Translations under genes and position numbers: made by a program
Assembly (NCBI RefSeq): GCF_000174015.1
Contig: NZ_ACFE01000004.1
Span: forward strand, 1 to 64,000
From: Lancefieldella rimae ATCC 49626
GTDB taxonomy: Bacteria > Actinomycetota > Coriobacteriia > Coriobacteriales > Atopobiaceae
Reading direction: 5' to 3'
Length of the DNA stretch: 64,000 nucleotides
Notes under the pieces: generated by a model
What the model saw: only the letters and a program-made list of their open reading frames with translations
Databases searched by the model: none
Told to the model about the DNA's origin: nothing
In this document: positions 53,653 through 62,334 of the stretch, piece after piece
Layout: each line of letters begins with the position of its first letter
Numbering within the stretch: the first letter of the stretch is position 1

Positions 53653-54147
53653 TTACGCATCCTCGCCAACCATGCCGTTAACAAGATTGACGGCCTTCTC
53701 GACTGCATTAATAACATCCTGATAACCCGTGCAGCGGCACAGGTGTCCGGAAAGCATTTTTCTGATTTCGTCACGCGAGTACGTTTTTCCGGTGTTGACA
53801 ATCTCCATGGTACTCATAATGAGGCCAGGAATACAAAAACCGCACTGCACGGCGAACTCGTCAACAAAAGCCTGCTGAACCGGGTTAAGAGTGCCGTCAG
53901 CAGCCTGAAGGCCCTCAACCGTCAGGATATCCTTACCTTGCGCCCACTCAGTCAGATAGAGGCAGGTATCGGTAGCTACGCCGTCAATGAGAACGGTGCA
54001 GGCACCGCACTCTCCCACCTCACAGCCACGCTTGACGCTGGTAAGACCAAGCCTGTTGCGCAAAGTATCCAGAAGCGATTCACGCGGATCAAAACCAACC
54101 TGAACCTCTTTGCCGTTTACCGTACATTTGAGAATTTTGTGATCCAT
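53653..54147 (-). CDS. xdhC: xanthine dehydrogenase [2Fe-2S] subunit
   Basis: 164 residues with both iron-sulfur clusters of this subunit: a plant-type site Cys42, Cys47, Cys50 and Cys62 (GCEVGECGAC), and a second site Cys102, Cys105, Cys137, Cys139 (QCGFC and LCRCTGYQ). It carries electrons from the molybdenum site to FAD. The ATG overlaps the FAD subunit stop (TAATG), so the three subunits are made in step. The symbol follows the E. coli xdhABC naming; it is not the XdhC maturation factor. Confidence 0.93.
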   Translation of the reverse strand: MDHKILKCTVNGKEVQVGFDPRESLLDTLRNRLGLTSVKRGCEVGECGACTVLIDGVATDTCLYLTEWAQGKDILTVEGLQAADGTLNPVQQAFVDEFAVQCGFCIPGLIMSTMEIVNTGKTYSRDEIRKMLSGHLCRCTGYQDVINAVEKAVNLVNGMVGEDA

Positions 54148-55028
54148 TACAGTTCAGCCCCTCCCCTGCGAGCCGCTTCAGCAAAGGAACGTTTCGACAT
54201 TTCCTTGATCAGCTGAAGTCTGAATTCTTTTGACGCACGCCAGCTGTCGCGCGGATTGGTGTCGCCGGCCGCAAGTTCGCCGATCTTCTCGACAGCCTCA
54301 ATAACAGGCATACCACGCAGCGCCTCTTCAGTGGAAAGTGCACGCATCGGCGTTGGCCCCGCAACGCCGAAGGCAAGGCGAATATCCTCAACGGTCTTTT
54401 TATCTGCACTGAGCTTTACCAAACAGCAGCAGCCCATCGTAGCAATCTCAAGAGCCCTGCGTTTTCCATACTTAAAATAATAGCCGGTAAATCCCTCATA
54501 GTGGCTCTTGGGAATTCTGATCTTAACCAGAATCTCATCGCGCTTTTTTGTAGAGCGACCAGGACCTGCATACCACTCTTCAATAGGAATGGTTCTCGCG
54601 CCTTCAGGACCCTTAACATCGAGAAGCGCACCGTAGGCATAGAGAGTAGATGCGGAGTCGGCCGATGTGGCAGCATTGCAGACATTTCCTCCGATGGTAC
54701 CTGAGACACGAAGCTGAGGACCTCCAGGGGTATCGCAAGCCTCTCCCAACACCGGTACGGTCTCTTGGATAACCTTGCTTGTGGTTACATGATGGAACCA
54801 TGTGATTGGTCCTATCTCAACAGTACCGTCCGCGCCGAGACTGACACCGTCAAGCTCATCATGAAGCTCATGGATGGATACCAGATGGGCACCGGCAAAT
54901 TTGCCTTCACGTATCTTTACCAGCACGTCAGTACCGCCGGCAACCACGATGGATTCAGGATCTTCCGCAAGAGCTCGGATTGCGTCGTCAACGCTGGTGG
55001 CGCTATACAATGATTCAATATCGTACAT
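54147..55028 (-). CDS. xdhB: xanthine dehydrogenase FAD-binding subunit
   Basis: 293 residues. The FAD-binding motifs VVAGGTDVLVKIREGK and TIGGNVCNAATSADSASTLYAYGA are intact, and a CO dehydrogenase flavoprotein C-terminal domain follows. It takes electrons from the iron-sulfur subunit to NAD or another acceptor. Its start directly follows the xdhA stop (TAAATG), with GAGGGG ahead. Confidence 0.93.
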   Translation of the reverse strand: MYDIESLYSATSVDDAIRALAEDPESIVVAGGTDVLVKIREGKFAGAHLVSIHELHDELDGVSLGADGTVEIGPITWFHHVTTSKVIQETVPVLGEACDTPGGPQLRVSGTIGGNVCNAATSADSASTLYAYGALLDVKGPEGARTIPIEEWYAGPGRSTKKRDEILVKIRIPKSHYEGFTGYYFKYGKRRALEIATMGCCCLVKLSADKKTVEDIRLAFGVAGPTPMRALSTEEALRGMPVIEAVEKIGELAAGDTNPRDSWRASKEFRLQLIKEMSKRSFAEAARRGGAEL

Positions 55029-57371
55029 TTAAATCAGCCCCTCTCTCTTAAAGCCCTCGAACAAACGTTGAGGGGTCATGGGCTCTTCGTAGAACTTAAC
55101 CCCGGTTGCATCCAAAATGGCATCGCGAATGGCGGCAGCCGGAGAAATGGTTGGTGTTTCGCCCACAGCCTTATTGCCGTACGGTCCCGTAGGATCATCG
55201 GTCTCTACAAACTGAGCCTCAAGATCAGGCACATCCATGGTTGTAGGAATCTTGTAATCCAAAAGCGTAGGATTAAGCACGCGAGCGTTCTTCGGATCTA
55301 CCAGAATTTCCTCGTAGAGGGCAAAACCGATAGATTGCGACATGCCGCCGTGAACCTGCTGCTCCACAAGCTTGGGATTGATAAGCCTGCCGGAATCCTG
55401 TACGTTAATAATCTTGTTGATGGTAACTTGGCCCAAAGGCATATCTACCGTAACATCTGCAAAGCTGCAGCCAACGGCAATGGTATTGGAGTGTATATTG
55501 ATGGTGGCGCGCCCATAGAGCTGATCGTTGTGCTCCATGTTGTAGTACGCCTCAAGGGCAAGTTCGTCCAGATTACAAACCTTATCGCCAACCGCATCAA
55601 AGATTGCATGATCGTGTAAGTCAAGGGTTCCCTGTGCATTGGGATATATATACGATGCAAATTCAAGGATCTTTGATCTGAGTTGCTCGCCCGCCTTCTT
55701 GACGGCCGTACCTGAGACATAGGTCTGGCGAGAAGCATACGCGCCTGAGTCATACGGGGTTACATCGGTGTCTTGGAATGAAACGATATGCACGTCTTCA
55801 CTATCCACTCCGATGGCCTCCGCTGCCATCTGCGTAAAGACCGTATCCGCACCCTGACCAATCTCGGTTGCTCCCATCTGCAGCTGAACGCTGCCGTCTT
55901 GGTTAAGCGTTACTGCAGCCGTGGCAGTCTCAAGCGCAAACGGTGCCACCGCCGTCTTATAGACGAAACATGAAACACCAACGCCGTGACGGATGGGGCC
56001 GGTCTCGTTTGCATACTCTTTCTTCTTTTTATCCCACTCGATATACGCCTTGCCCTTCTCGATACATTCAGGCAGGCCGCAGGTATTTGCCGCAACATAA
56101 TGTCCGGGGCTGAACTCATCCACATAGCCTTCTTGAATGGCATTGGCCATACGGAATTCAATGCCATCCCAGCCCATGTCATACGCGATGTCGCCCATGA
56201 GACACTCTGCGGCCCAGTTACCTTCGGGAACGCCGTACGCACGCATGGCACCCGTGTGAGGTCCATTGGTGTGAACGGTCCATGCCTCGCACGAGATGGC
56301 ATCCTCGCACGTATGATAGAGCCAACGGAACGTATTGACGGAATTCAAAATCAGGGCGTGGCCGTGGTGGATATAGCCTCCCGTATTAGACCATGCTTTG
56401 ATGGAACGAGCATGCAGGCGCATATCGTCATCCACGCTTGCCTCAACATCAAAACTCTTGGGCTGACGACCACTCGTAGCATAAAAGAGCTCTTCACGGC
56501 TGAGTTCAAGTTTCACGCACCTGCCGCCTACCTGACGGCAGAGCCATGCATTCAAAGGTTCGTAATGTACATCCTGCTTGGTGCCAAATCCGCCACCGAT
56601 ATAGGGCTTGATAACCCGAATCTTTCCCCAAGGAATACCAAGTGCCTGACCAATCACACGGCGAACGATATGAGGAATCTGCGTTGATGAAACACAGACA
56701 ATCTTGTCATTTTCCTCATAACAGTACGAAACACAGGTTTCAATATGAGCCTGGCTTTGCTCGGCCGTGGTGAGATGGGCTGAAAAATGATGATAGGCAG
56801 GATCGTGCAAGACCTCATCAACACTCTTGTAGCCTTTTTTGGCAAGATCTTCCTCGCTGGTCTGCACATGCGTATGCGCAACCACATTGTCAGGCTTTCC
56901 TTCTTGAATAGGATGCTCGGTACCTGCAAGAGCGTCCTTGGGATCATAGACAACCGGCCACTCTTCATATTCAACTTTGATTTTGGCAAGAGCCCTGTCG
57001 CAGGCTACAGTGTCCTCGGCAACAACGGCGGCAATATTGTCTCCGTAAATGCGTACGCGCGCACCCAGAAGCTTACGATCGGGAAGATCGCGTTTCTCGG
57101 CACGCGAATCCGCATACCACGGGTGACCGGCCACAGGATAGGGATGTTCAGGCACGTCGAAGCACGTATAGACACCGACGACACCAGGCACCTTACAAGC
57201 CTCAGACGTATCGATAGATTTGACAATGCCGTTTCCTATGGTTGCATGCAAAATCTTCGCTTCAAGGCACGGTTTGGGACAGAGGTCATCGGTATAGTTA
57301 GCGCGACCGGTGACCTTGTCATACGCATCAACTCGTATGAGCGGTCTGCCAACTTCTTTTAATTTCTTCAT
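55029..57371 (-). CDS. xdhA: xanthine dehydrogenase molybdenum-binding subunit
   Basis: 780 residues. Molybdenum-pterin motifs are IGGGFGTKQD, GPHTGAMRAYGVPEG, GATEIGQGADTVF, and the catalytic glutamate in KAVGETPTI. The subunit hydroxylates purines such as hypoxanthine and xanthine; purine specificity is inferred from context. With the next two genes it forms a classical three-subunit hydroxylase. GGAAGGGAAG precedes ATG 57371. Confidence 0.92.
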   Translation of the reverse strand: MKKLKEVGRPLIRVDAYDKVTGRANYTDDLCPKPCLEAKILHATIGNGIVKSIDTSEACKVPGVVGVYTCFDVPEHPYPVAGHPWYADSRAEKRDLPDRKLLGARVRIYGDNIAAVVAEDTVACDRALAKIKVEYEEWPVVYDPKDALAGTEHPIQEGKPDNVVAHTHVQTSEEDLAKKGYKSVDEVLHDPAYHHFSAHLTTAEQSQAHIETCVSYCYEENDKIVCVSSTQIPHIVRRVIGQALGIPWGKIRVIKPYIGGGFGTKQDVHYEPLNAWLCRQVGGRCVKLELSREELFYATSGRQPKSFDVEASVDDDMRLHARSIKAWSNTGGYIHHGHALILNSVNTFRWLYHTCEDAISCEAWTVHTNGPHTGAMRAYGVPEGNWAAECLMGDIAYDMGWDGIEFRMANAIQEGYVDEFSPGHYVAANTCGLPECIEKGKAYIEWDKKKKEYANETGPIRHGVGVSCFVYKTAVAPFALETATAAVTLNQDGSVQLQMGATEIGQGADTVFTQMAAEAIGVDSEDVHIVSFQDTDVTPYDSGAYASRQTYVSGTAVKKAGEQLRSKILEFASYIYPNAQGTLDLHDHAIFDAVGDKVCNLDELALEAYYNMEHNDQLYGRATINIHSNTIAVGCSFADVTVDMPLGQVTINKIINVQDSGRLINPKLVEQQVHGGMSQSIGFALYEEILVDPKNARVLNPTLLDYKIPTTMDVPDLEAQFVETDDPTGPYGNKAVGETPTISPAAAIRDAILDATGVKFYEEPMTPQRLFEGFKREGLI

Positions 57372-57492
57372 TAAAACTTCCCTTCCTGCAAATAAAGTCT
57401 CGGTGCTCTTGCGTCAGGCAAAAGGGCGCCAATCCTATAGTCCGCACATCTTACAGACACGATATGTGCGATGACGCACGCACAGAGCTTTC

Positions 57493-57526
57493 AAGGTCAG
57501 ACGCACCTACCTGTGCGCCTGACCTT
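57493..57526 (-). terminator. hairpin after the BMP lipoprotein gene
   Basis: AAGGTCAG-A-CGCAC pairs with GTGCG-C-CTGACCTT around a short loop, about 30 bases beyond the BMP gene stop and before xdhA. It lacks a T-run and may only reduce read-through into xdhABC. The rest of 57372-57556 is featureless. Confidence 0.5.
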
Positions 57527-57556
57527 TATGACGGCGCCTTACAACGGCACTGATTC

Positions 57557-58570
57557 TTATACGAAAGAGCCGTCGGAGATCTTCTTGACAATCTCTTCAT
57601 ACTGCGACTTAACGTCAGCAGAAACAGCATCGGAATAGGTACCCACAGCCACACCACCGTTGGAGAGGTCTCCATATACGGTCTTCTTGCCAAACTTGCC
57701 GGCTTCAACGTCATCAAGAACCTCATTGGTCATCTTGACGTTATCGGTCACCACGGAACAAATGATGCAAGGGCTATCCTTGGTAATGTCTCCCGGCTGT
57801 CCGATATCGTAGCGATCGCTGCCGGCTGCAACCAAAGCTTCACGGGCACCCGTATCAACGATTGAAGCATCACCAAACATGACATCGATATTCTGGGTGC
57901 TGATCATACCGCTTGCAAGCTCCTTGCCCTTGGCGGCATCGGAGAACGATCCCGCGTAGGCGGTGGTTACCTGGATGCTCGAGTCCACCTTTTTAGCCGC
58001 CTCGGTATATCCCTTAATCTTGTTCTTGGTGGTGTCAAGCTCAACGCCGCCGATAAAGCCGATGCTCTTGGTCTTTGTCATAAGTCCGGCAAGGGCGCCT
58101 GCAAGCTGACCTATCTGGATGGTGTTTGGAATGGTGCACTCGATGTTTGCAACATCGGAGACCTCATCGTTAAAGATGCAGAACTTGGCATCGGGATTGT
58201 CTTTTGCCACCTGTTTTACATCGGCGGTGTACTGATTTCCCGGAGCAACAATCAGATCGTAGCCTTGGTCAACGTAGTTCTGCATGGTGGAAACCCAGTC
58301 TGCCTGAGCAACGGACTCAGAATATGCTGTCTCCCAGCCATGCTGCTTTGCGGAGTCAACCATAGCACCATAGCAGCTTGCACCCCAACCACCGTCATTG
58401 ACGGGGCCGTCTAAAAACATGGCAACTTTTTTGGTCTTTTTGGACGAATCCCCACCGCCCGATGAGGTTTCTTTGTCGTCACAGCCCGCAAGGGACAGAC
58501 CCGCGGTTGTTGCTGCTGCCGCTCCGAACAGACCCAAGAAACCACGACGACTCACGTTACGATAATCCAT
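57557..58570 (-). CDS. BMP-family nucleoside-binding lipoprotein
   Basis: 337 residues. A twin-arginine-like signal (VSRRGFLGLFGAAAATT) ends in the lipobox LAGC with Cys30. The mature part has the BMP/PnrA motifs VAMFLDGPVNDGGW, DLIVAPGNQY and SIGFIGGVELD. BMP proteins bind purine nucleosides and deliver them to an ABC importer, here the three genes just upstream. GGAGG precedes ATG 58570; ATG 58582 is less likely. Confidence 0.9.
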   Translation of the reverse strand: MDYRNVSRRGFLGLFGAAAATTAGLSLAGCDDKETSSGGGDSSKKTKKVAMFLDGPVNDGGWGASCYGAMVDSAKQHGWETAYSESVAQADWVSTMQNYVDQGYDLIVAPGNQYTADVKQVAKDNPDAKFCIFNDEVSDVANIECTIPNTIQIGQLAGALAGLMTKTKSIGFIGGVELDTTKNKIKGYTEAAKKVDSSIQVTTAYAGSFSDAAKGKELASGMISTQNIDVMFGDASIVDTGAREALVAAGSDRYDIGQPGDITKDSPCIICSVVTDNVKMTNEVLDDVEAGKFGKKTVYGDLSNGGVAVGTYSDAVSADVKSQYEEIVKKISDGSFV

Positions 58571-58669
58571 GACTTCCTCCATTCAATGTACCGGAATCCT
58601 TTCCGGTACTTCTTTTATCTCAGCGACAGCACCTGTCGCACAAACCCCACACCAACATATACGTACGAG

Positions 58670-59605
58670 CTAACGTGACTCCCGGTAATACGGTTGACCG
58701 TTGGCCTTAGGACCAATCTTTCCGGCTCCAAAAAACACGAGTGCCAAAATCGTAAAGACATATGGGAGCATCTGGAAGAACTGATACGGAACCTGTTGCG
58801 CAAAAATCTGCAAATTGATCTGGAATCCGTCGAAGAAACCAAAGAGAAGGCAGGCGCCCAAAATACCCTGCGGACTCCAACGACCAAAGATAACGGCAGC
58901 GAGGGCGATAAAACCACGGCCGGCCACGATACCATCAGCATAGGTAGAGGTATACACCAACGTCAAAAATGATCCGCCAATTCCTGCCAAGGCACCGCAC
59001 ACAATGCATGCCAGATATTTTGTTCTAATAACATTCACGCCGAGCGTCTCTGCTGCCTGAGGATTCTCTCCTACCGAACGATAGCTTAGACCGGAGCGGA
59101 ACTTCGTAAAGAAGATAATCGACAGCGGAATAGCAAGATACGCAAGATATGCGAGAAGAGACTGCCTAAAGAAAATCTTTCCGATAAAAGGAATATCGCT
59201 CAAGAACGGAATGGCAATAATGGGCATCGAGGCACCCTGGACAAGTCCTGAACTATCGCCAAAGATAATCTTATAGGCAAACATCGCAATACCGGGTGTG
59301 AGAATATTGATAGCCATGCCCACAACTACCTGATTTACGCAAAGCGTAACGGTACAGAAGGCATAAATGAGGTTTACAAGCACTCCTGAACATGCTCCCA
59401 CCAAAACGCCAAGCCAAAGATTGCCACTCTTATATGCGACAACAAAGCCAATAAAGGCGCCAATGGTCATAAGACCATCAAGACCAATGTTTACAAGTCC
59501 TGCACGCTCAGAATAAAGCTCACCAAGAGCCACCAGCAGAAGTGGCACGCACATTCTCACTGAGGCAGCAAAAATATCAGGAAGCGCAGCAATAAGAACA
59601 TCCAT
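58670..59605 (-). CDS. BMP-type ABC transporter permease (second)
   Basis: 311 residues with eight to ten membrane helices, of the branched-chain/ribose-type permease fold (YSERAGLVNIGLDGLMTIGAF, YRSVGENPQAAETLGVN, GRGFIALAAVIFGRWSP). It matches the smaller permease of nucleoside importers such as NupQ/YufQ. Its ATG overlaps the stop of the first permease by one base (TAATG). Confidence 0.9.
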   Translation of the reverse strand: MDVLIAALPDIFAASVRMCVPLLLVALGELYSERAGLVNIGLDGLMTIGAFIGFVVAYKSGNLWLGVLVGACSGVLVNLIYAFCTVTLCVNQVVVGMAINILTPGIAMFAYKIIFGDSSGLVQGASMPIIAIPFLSDIPFIGKIFFRQSLLAYLAYLAIPLSIIFFTKFRSGLSYRSVGENPQAAETLGVNVIRTKYLACIVCGALAGIGGSFLTLVYTSTYADGIVAGRGFIALAAVIFGRWSPQGILGACLLFGFFDGFQINLQIFAQQVPYQFFQMLPYVFTILALVFFGAGKIGPKANGQPYYRESR

Positions 59606-60723
59606 TATGCCTCCACCTCCGCTTTCTTAGGATCGTTACTCTTCTCGTCCGTTGTCTTTCCTGTAATCGCAGGAAGAAGAACAGCCTTGATCTTAGGCAG
59701 CTTCAGCATGGCAATACCGGAAACCGCAAAGATAATGATAAGAGCGCGAATAATCTCGGTAATGGCGGTAGGCACCATGATGCCAACCTGCATGGAAGTA
59801 GCTCCGGTAGTAAGCATTCCGAAGAAAAGCGCAACTACCATAGAACCAATGGGATTAAGTTGGGCAATAAGCGCAATGGCTACGCCGTCAAAGCCAACTC
59901 CCGTTCCAAAACCGGCGAGCAGACGATACTGCTTACCCAAAATCTCGACAGACCCTCCGAGGCCGGCAATGGCACCGGAAATGATGAAGGAAAGCACCAT
60001 GAGTTTGCCAACCGAAAAACCGTTCACGCGAGATGCAATGGGGTTAATACCAACCGCACGAATCTTAAAGCCAAACGAGGTCTTAAAAATGACGTACCAA
60101 AGGAAAAACGCAAGCAGGATTGCAAGGATGACGCCTACGTGAAATTTGGCAATACGGGGCAGTTGCGCACTATCGGGGATAGGAAGTGTCTCGGGGTTAT
60201 CTCCACCGCGGAAAGGTCCCGTATAGACCCAGCTCATAAACAAGACGGCCACATAGTTCAACATAATTGACGTAATCATCTCGTTCAGGCCTCGAGTGAT
60301 TTTCATGATGCCGGGGAGCAAGCCCCAGATGCCACCAACCAAAATTCCCACGAGAAGCGCGACAACAATAGCCACTATGCCTTCAAGATGAAAACCAAGA
60401 ACCGTCATAATGGCGCAGGTAGCACCCATGACAAACTGACCTTCTCCTCCCAGGTTAAAAACGCCGCACTTATATGCAAAGGCAGCACACAGTGAGGTAA
60501 AGATCAGAGGGCACGCACTCATAAGCGTCTGTGCAATACGTGACTTACTGCCCACAGAACCTGAGAACAAAAGCGCGTATCCCTTAATAGGGTTTTTGCC
60601 CAAGCACGCAATGATAATGGCACCGATTATGAGAGCCAAAATAATGGAAATAACCGGAACGAGCGCAGAAATAAGATGCTCTCTGTTGGTTCCTCCAAAA
60701 ACGCTAAACGTTTTCTTACTCAC
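59605..60723 (-). CDS. BMP-type ABC transporter permease (first)
   Basis: 372 residues with about ten membrane helices. The motif FKIRAVGINPIASRVNGFSVGK and FNLGGEGQFVMGATCA mark the NupP/YufP-type permease. GTG 60723 is the start, with GGAGG eight bases ahead and an overlap of eight bases with the ATPase stop; the longer frame upstream is the ATPase gene out of frame. Confidence 0.9.
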   Translation of the reverse strand: MSKKTFSVFGGTNREHLISALVPVISIILALIIGAIIIACLGKNPIKGYALLFSGSVGSKSRIAQTLMSACPLIFTSLCAAFAYKCGVFNLGGEGQFVMGATCAIMTVLGFHLEGIVAIVVALLVGILVGGIWGLLPGIMKITRGLNEMITSIMLNYVAVLFMSWVYTGPFRGGDNPETLPIPDSAQLPRIAKFHVGVILAILLAFFLWYVIFKTSFGFKIRAVGINPIASRVNGFSVGKLMVLSFIISGAIAGLGGSVEILGKQYRLLAGFGTGVGFDGVAIALIAQLNPIGSMVVALFFGMLTTGATSMQVGIMVPTAITEIIRALIIIFAVSGIAMLKLPKIKAVLLPAITGKTTDEKSNDPKKAEVEA

Positions 60724-62245
60724 GAGACTGTCCTCCTGTCTGGCCTGCCATAGCAAGAGAGATTTCTTTGACAGGTGGATTATCGCCGGGATAGATTCCC
60801 ATAATTTCGCCCTCAAAAAGAACAACGATTCTGTCGGATAGTTTCAAGACCTCGTCAAAGTCCGCACTAATAAGCAACACCGCACAACCTGCATCACGTT
60901 GCGCAATAATCGAGTCATGTACAAACTCAGTAGCTCCAATATCCAAGCCACGTGTTGGATACACTGCAACCATAAGCTTGGGATTTCCGTCGAGCTCACG
61001 GGCCAGAATAACCTTTTGTTGATTGCCGCCCGAAAGACTACGAGCAGACTGATTCACGGAGACGCAGCGAATATCGTTCTTCTCGCGCATATCTTCTGCG
61101 TATTGCTGAATTTTATCGGTTCTCAACCATGCACCATGACCAAAGGAAAAACGCTCCGATGTAGTCTGCTTAAGAATCAGGTTGTCGGCAATGGACATGT
61201 CTCCCACAAGACCCATTCTGTTGCGGTCCTCCGGGATGTTTGCCATACCAAAATCAATGAAATCTTGGGGCGAGAAGAGTGCAACTTTACCCTCCGTTGT
61301 CTCCACTTCACCCTTTTCGGGAGCAACAAGACCGGTAATTACCTGTGCAAGCTGAGATTGGCCGTTACCGTCAATACCTGCTACACCTAACACCTCTCCT
61401 GCGTGGATGGTCAAAGAGACATCCTTGAGACCGCCGTGTTTGATTTCCGGATGGAGCGCCACGTGTGTCAAGGTCATAATTGGCTGATCGGAGCTGGTGT
61501 GTTTTTCGTAATAGCTTTCCGTAAACTCTCGCCCAATCATAAGATCGGCAAGTTCCTGCTCGGTTGTATCGTTGATGTTCACCGTTGCTATGGAACGTCC
61601 GGCACGGAGCACGGTTATGCTGTCGGAAATACGCATAACCTCACGCATTTTATGAGAGATGAAGATAATGGATTTACCCTCGGCCGTCAGGGAATTCATG
61701 ATATCAAAGAGACCTTCGACCTCAATGTCGGTGAGTACGGCGGTTGGTTCGTCAAGAATGAGGAGGTTGGCACCGCGGTACAAAACCTTGAGAATCTCAA
61801 TTCTTTGCTGTTCTCCGATGGACATCTCGGAGACCTTTGCGTCAAGGTTGACCTCAAGGCCATAGCGAGCAGCCAAAGCTTCAATGTCTTTCTTGTCTTG
61901 CTCTTTTTGCATAATAGGAGATGCGTGCATCTTGGTTCCGAGGATGACATTTTCCAGTCCTGTCATGGCTTCTATCAGCATGAAGTGCTGATGCACCATA
62001 CCAATTCCCTGCTCCACGGCATCACGGGGAGAGTCTATCTTGACTTCTTTTCCGTGCATGAATATCTTTCCCGCCGTAGGAGTATAAAGACCCATAAGGC
62101 AGTTCATGAGCGTTGACTTGCCCGCGCCGTTTTCTCCTAAAAGGGTATGCACCTCCCCTTCTTGGATAGACAGGCTGACATTACGGTTTGCATAAAATGA
62201 ACCAAACCGTTTGTCAACGCCTTCCATCCTGAGAAGCTCTCCCAT
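60716..62245 (-). CDS. BMP-type ABC transporter ATPase with two ABC domains
   Basis: 509 residues with two ABC domains. The first has GENGAGKSTLM, MSIGEQQRIEIL and LLILDEPTAVLT; the second has the altered GIDGNGQSQL and LSGGNQQKVILAREL, ending VYPTRGLDIGA. This is the NupO/YufO layout for nucleoside import. AGGAGG precedes ATG 62245. It begins the four-gene importer operon (ATPase, two permeases, BMP lipoprotein). Confidence 0.9.
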   Translation of the reverse strand: MGELLRMEGVDKRFGSFYANRNVSLSIQEGEVHTLLGENGAGKSTLMNCLMGLYTPTAGKIFMHGKEVKIDSPRDAVEQGIGMVHQHFMLIEAMTGLENVILGTKMHASPIMQKEQDKKDIEALAARYGLEVNLDAKVSEMSIGEQQRIEILKVLYRGANLLILDEPTAVLTDIEVEGLFDIMNSLTAEGKSIIFISHKMREVMRISDSITVLRAGRSIATVNINDTTEQELADLMIGREFTESYYEKHTSSDQPIMTLTHVALHPEIKHGGLKDVSLTIHAGEVLGVAGIDGNGQSQLAQVITGLVAPEKGEVETTEGKVALFSPQDFIDFGMANIPEDRNRMGLVGDMSIADNLILKQTTSERFSFGHGAWLRTDKIQQYAEDMREKNDIRCVSVNQSARSLSGGNQQKVILARELDGNPKLMVAVYPTRGLDIGATEFVHDSIIAQRDAGCAVLLISADFDEVLKLSDRIVVLFEGEIMGIYPGDNPPVKEISLAMAGQTGGQSRE

Positions 62246-62334
62246 ACCGTACCTCCTCTTTTAACACATATCGATCAGATCACATACAATTACGAACACT
62301 TTATGAGAACGCACACGGCGCAACTCACATTGCA

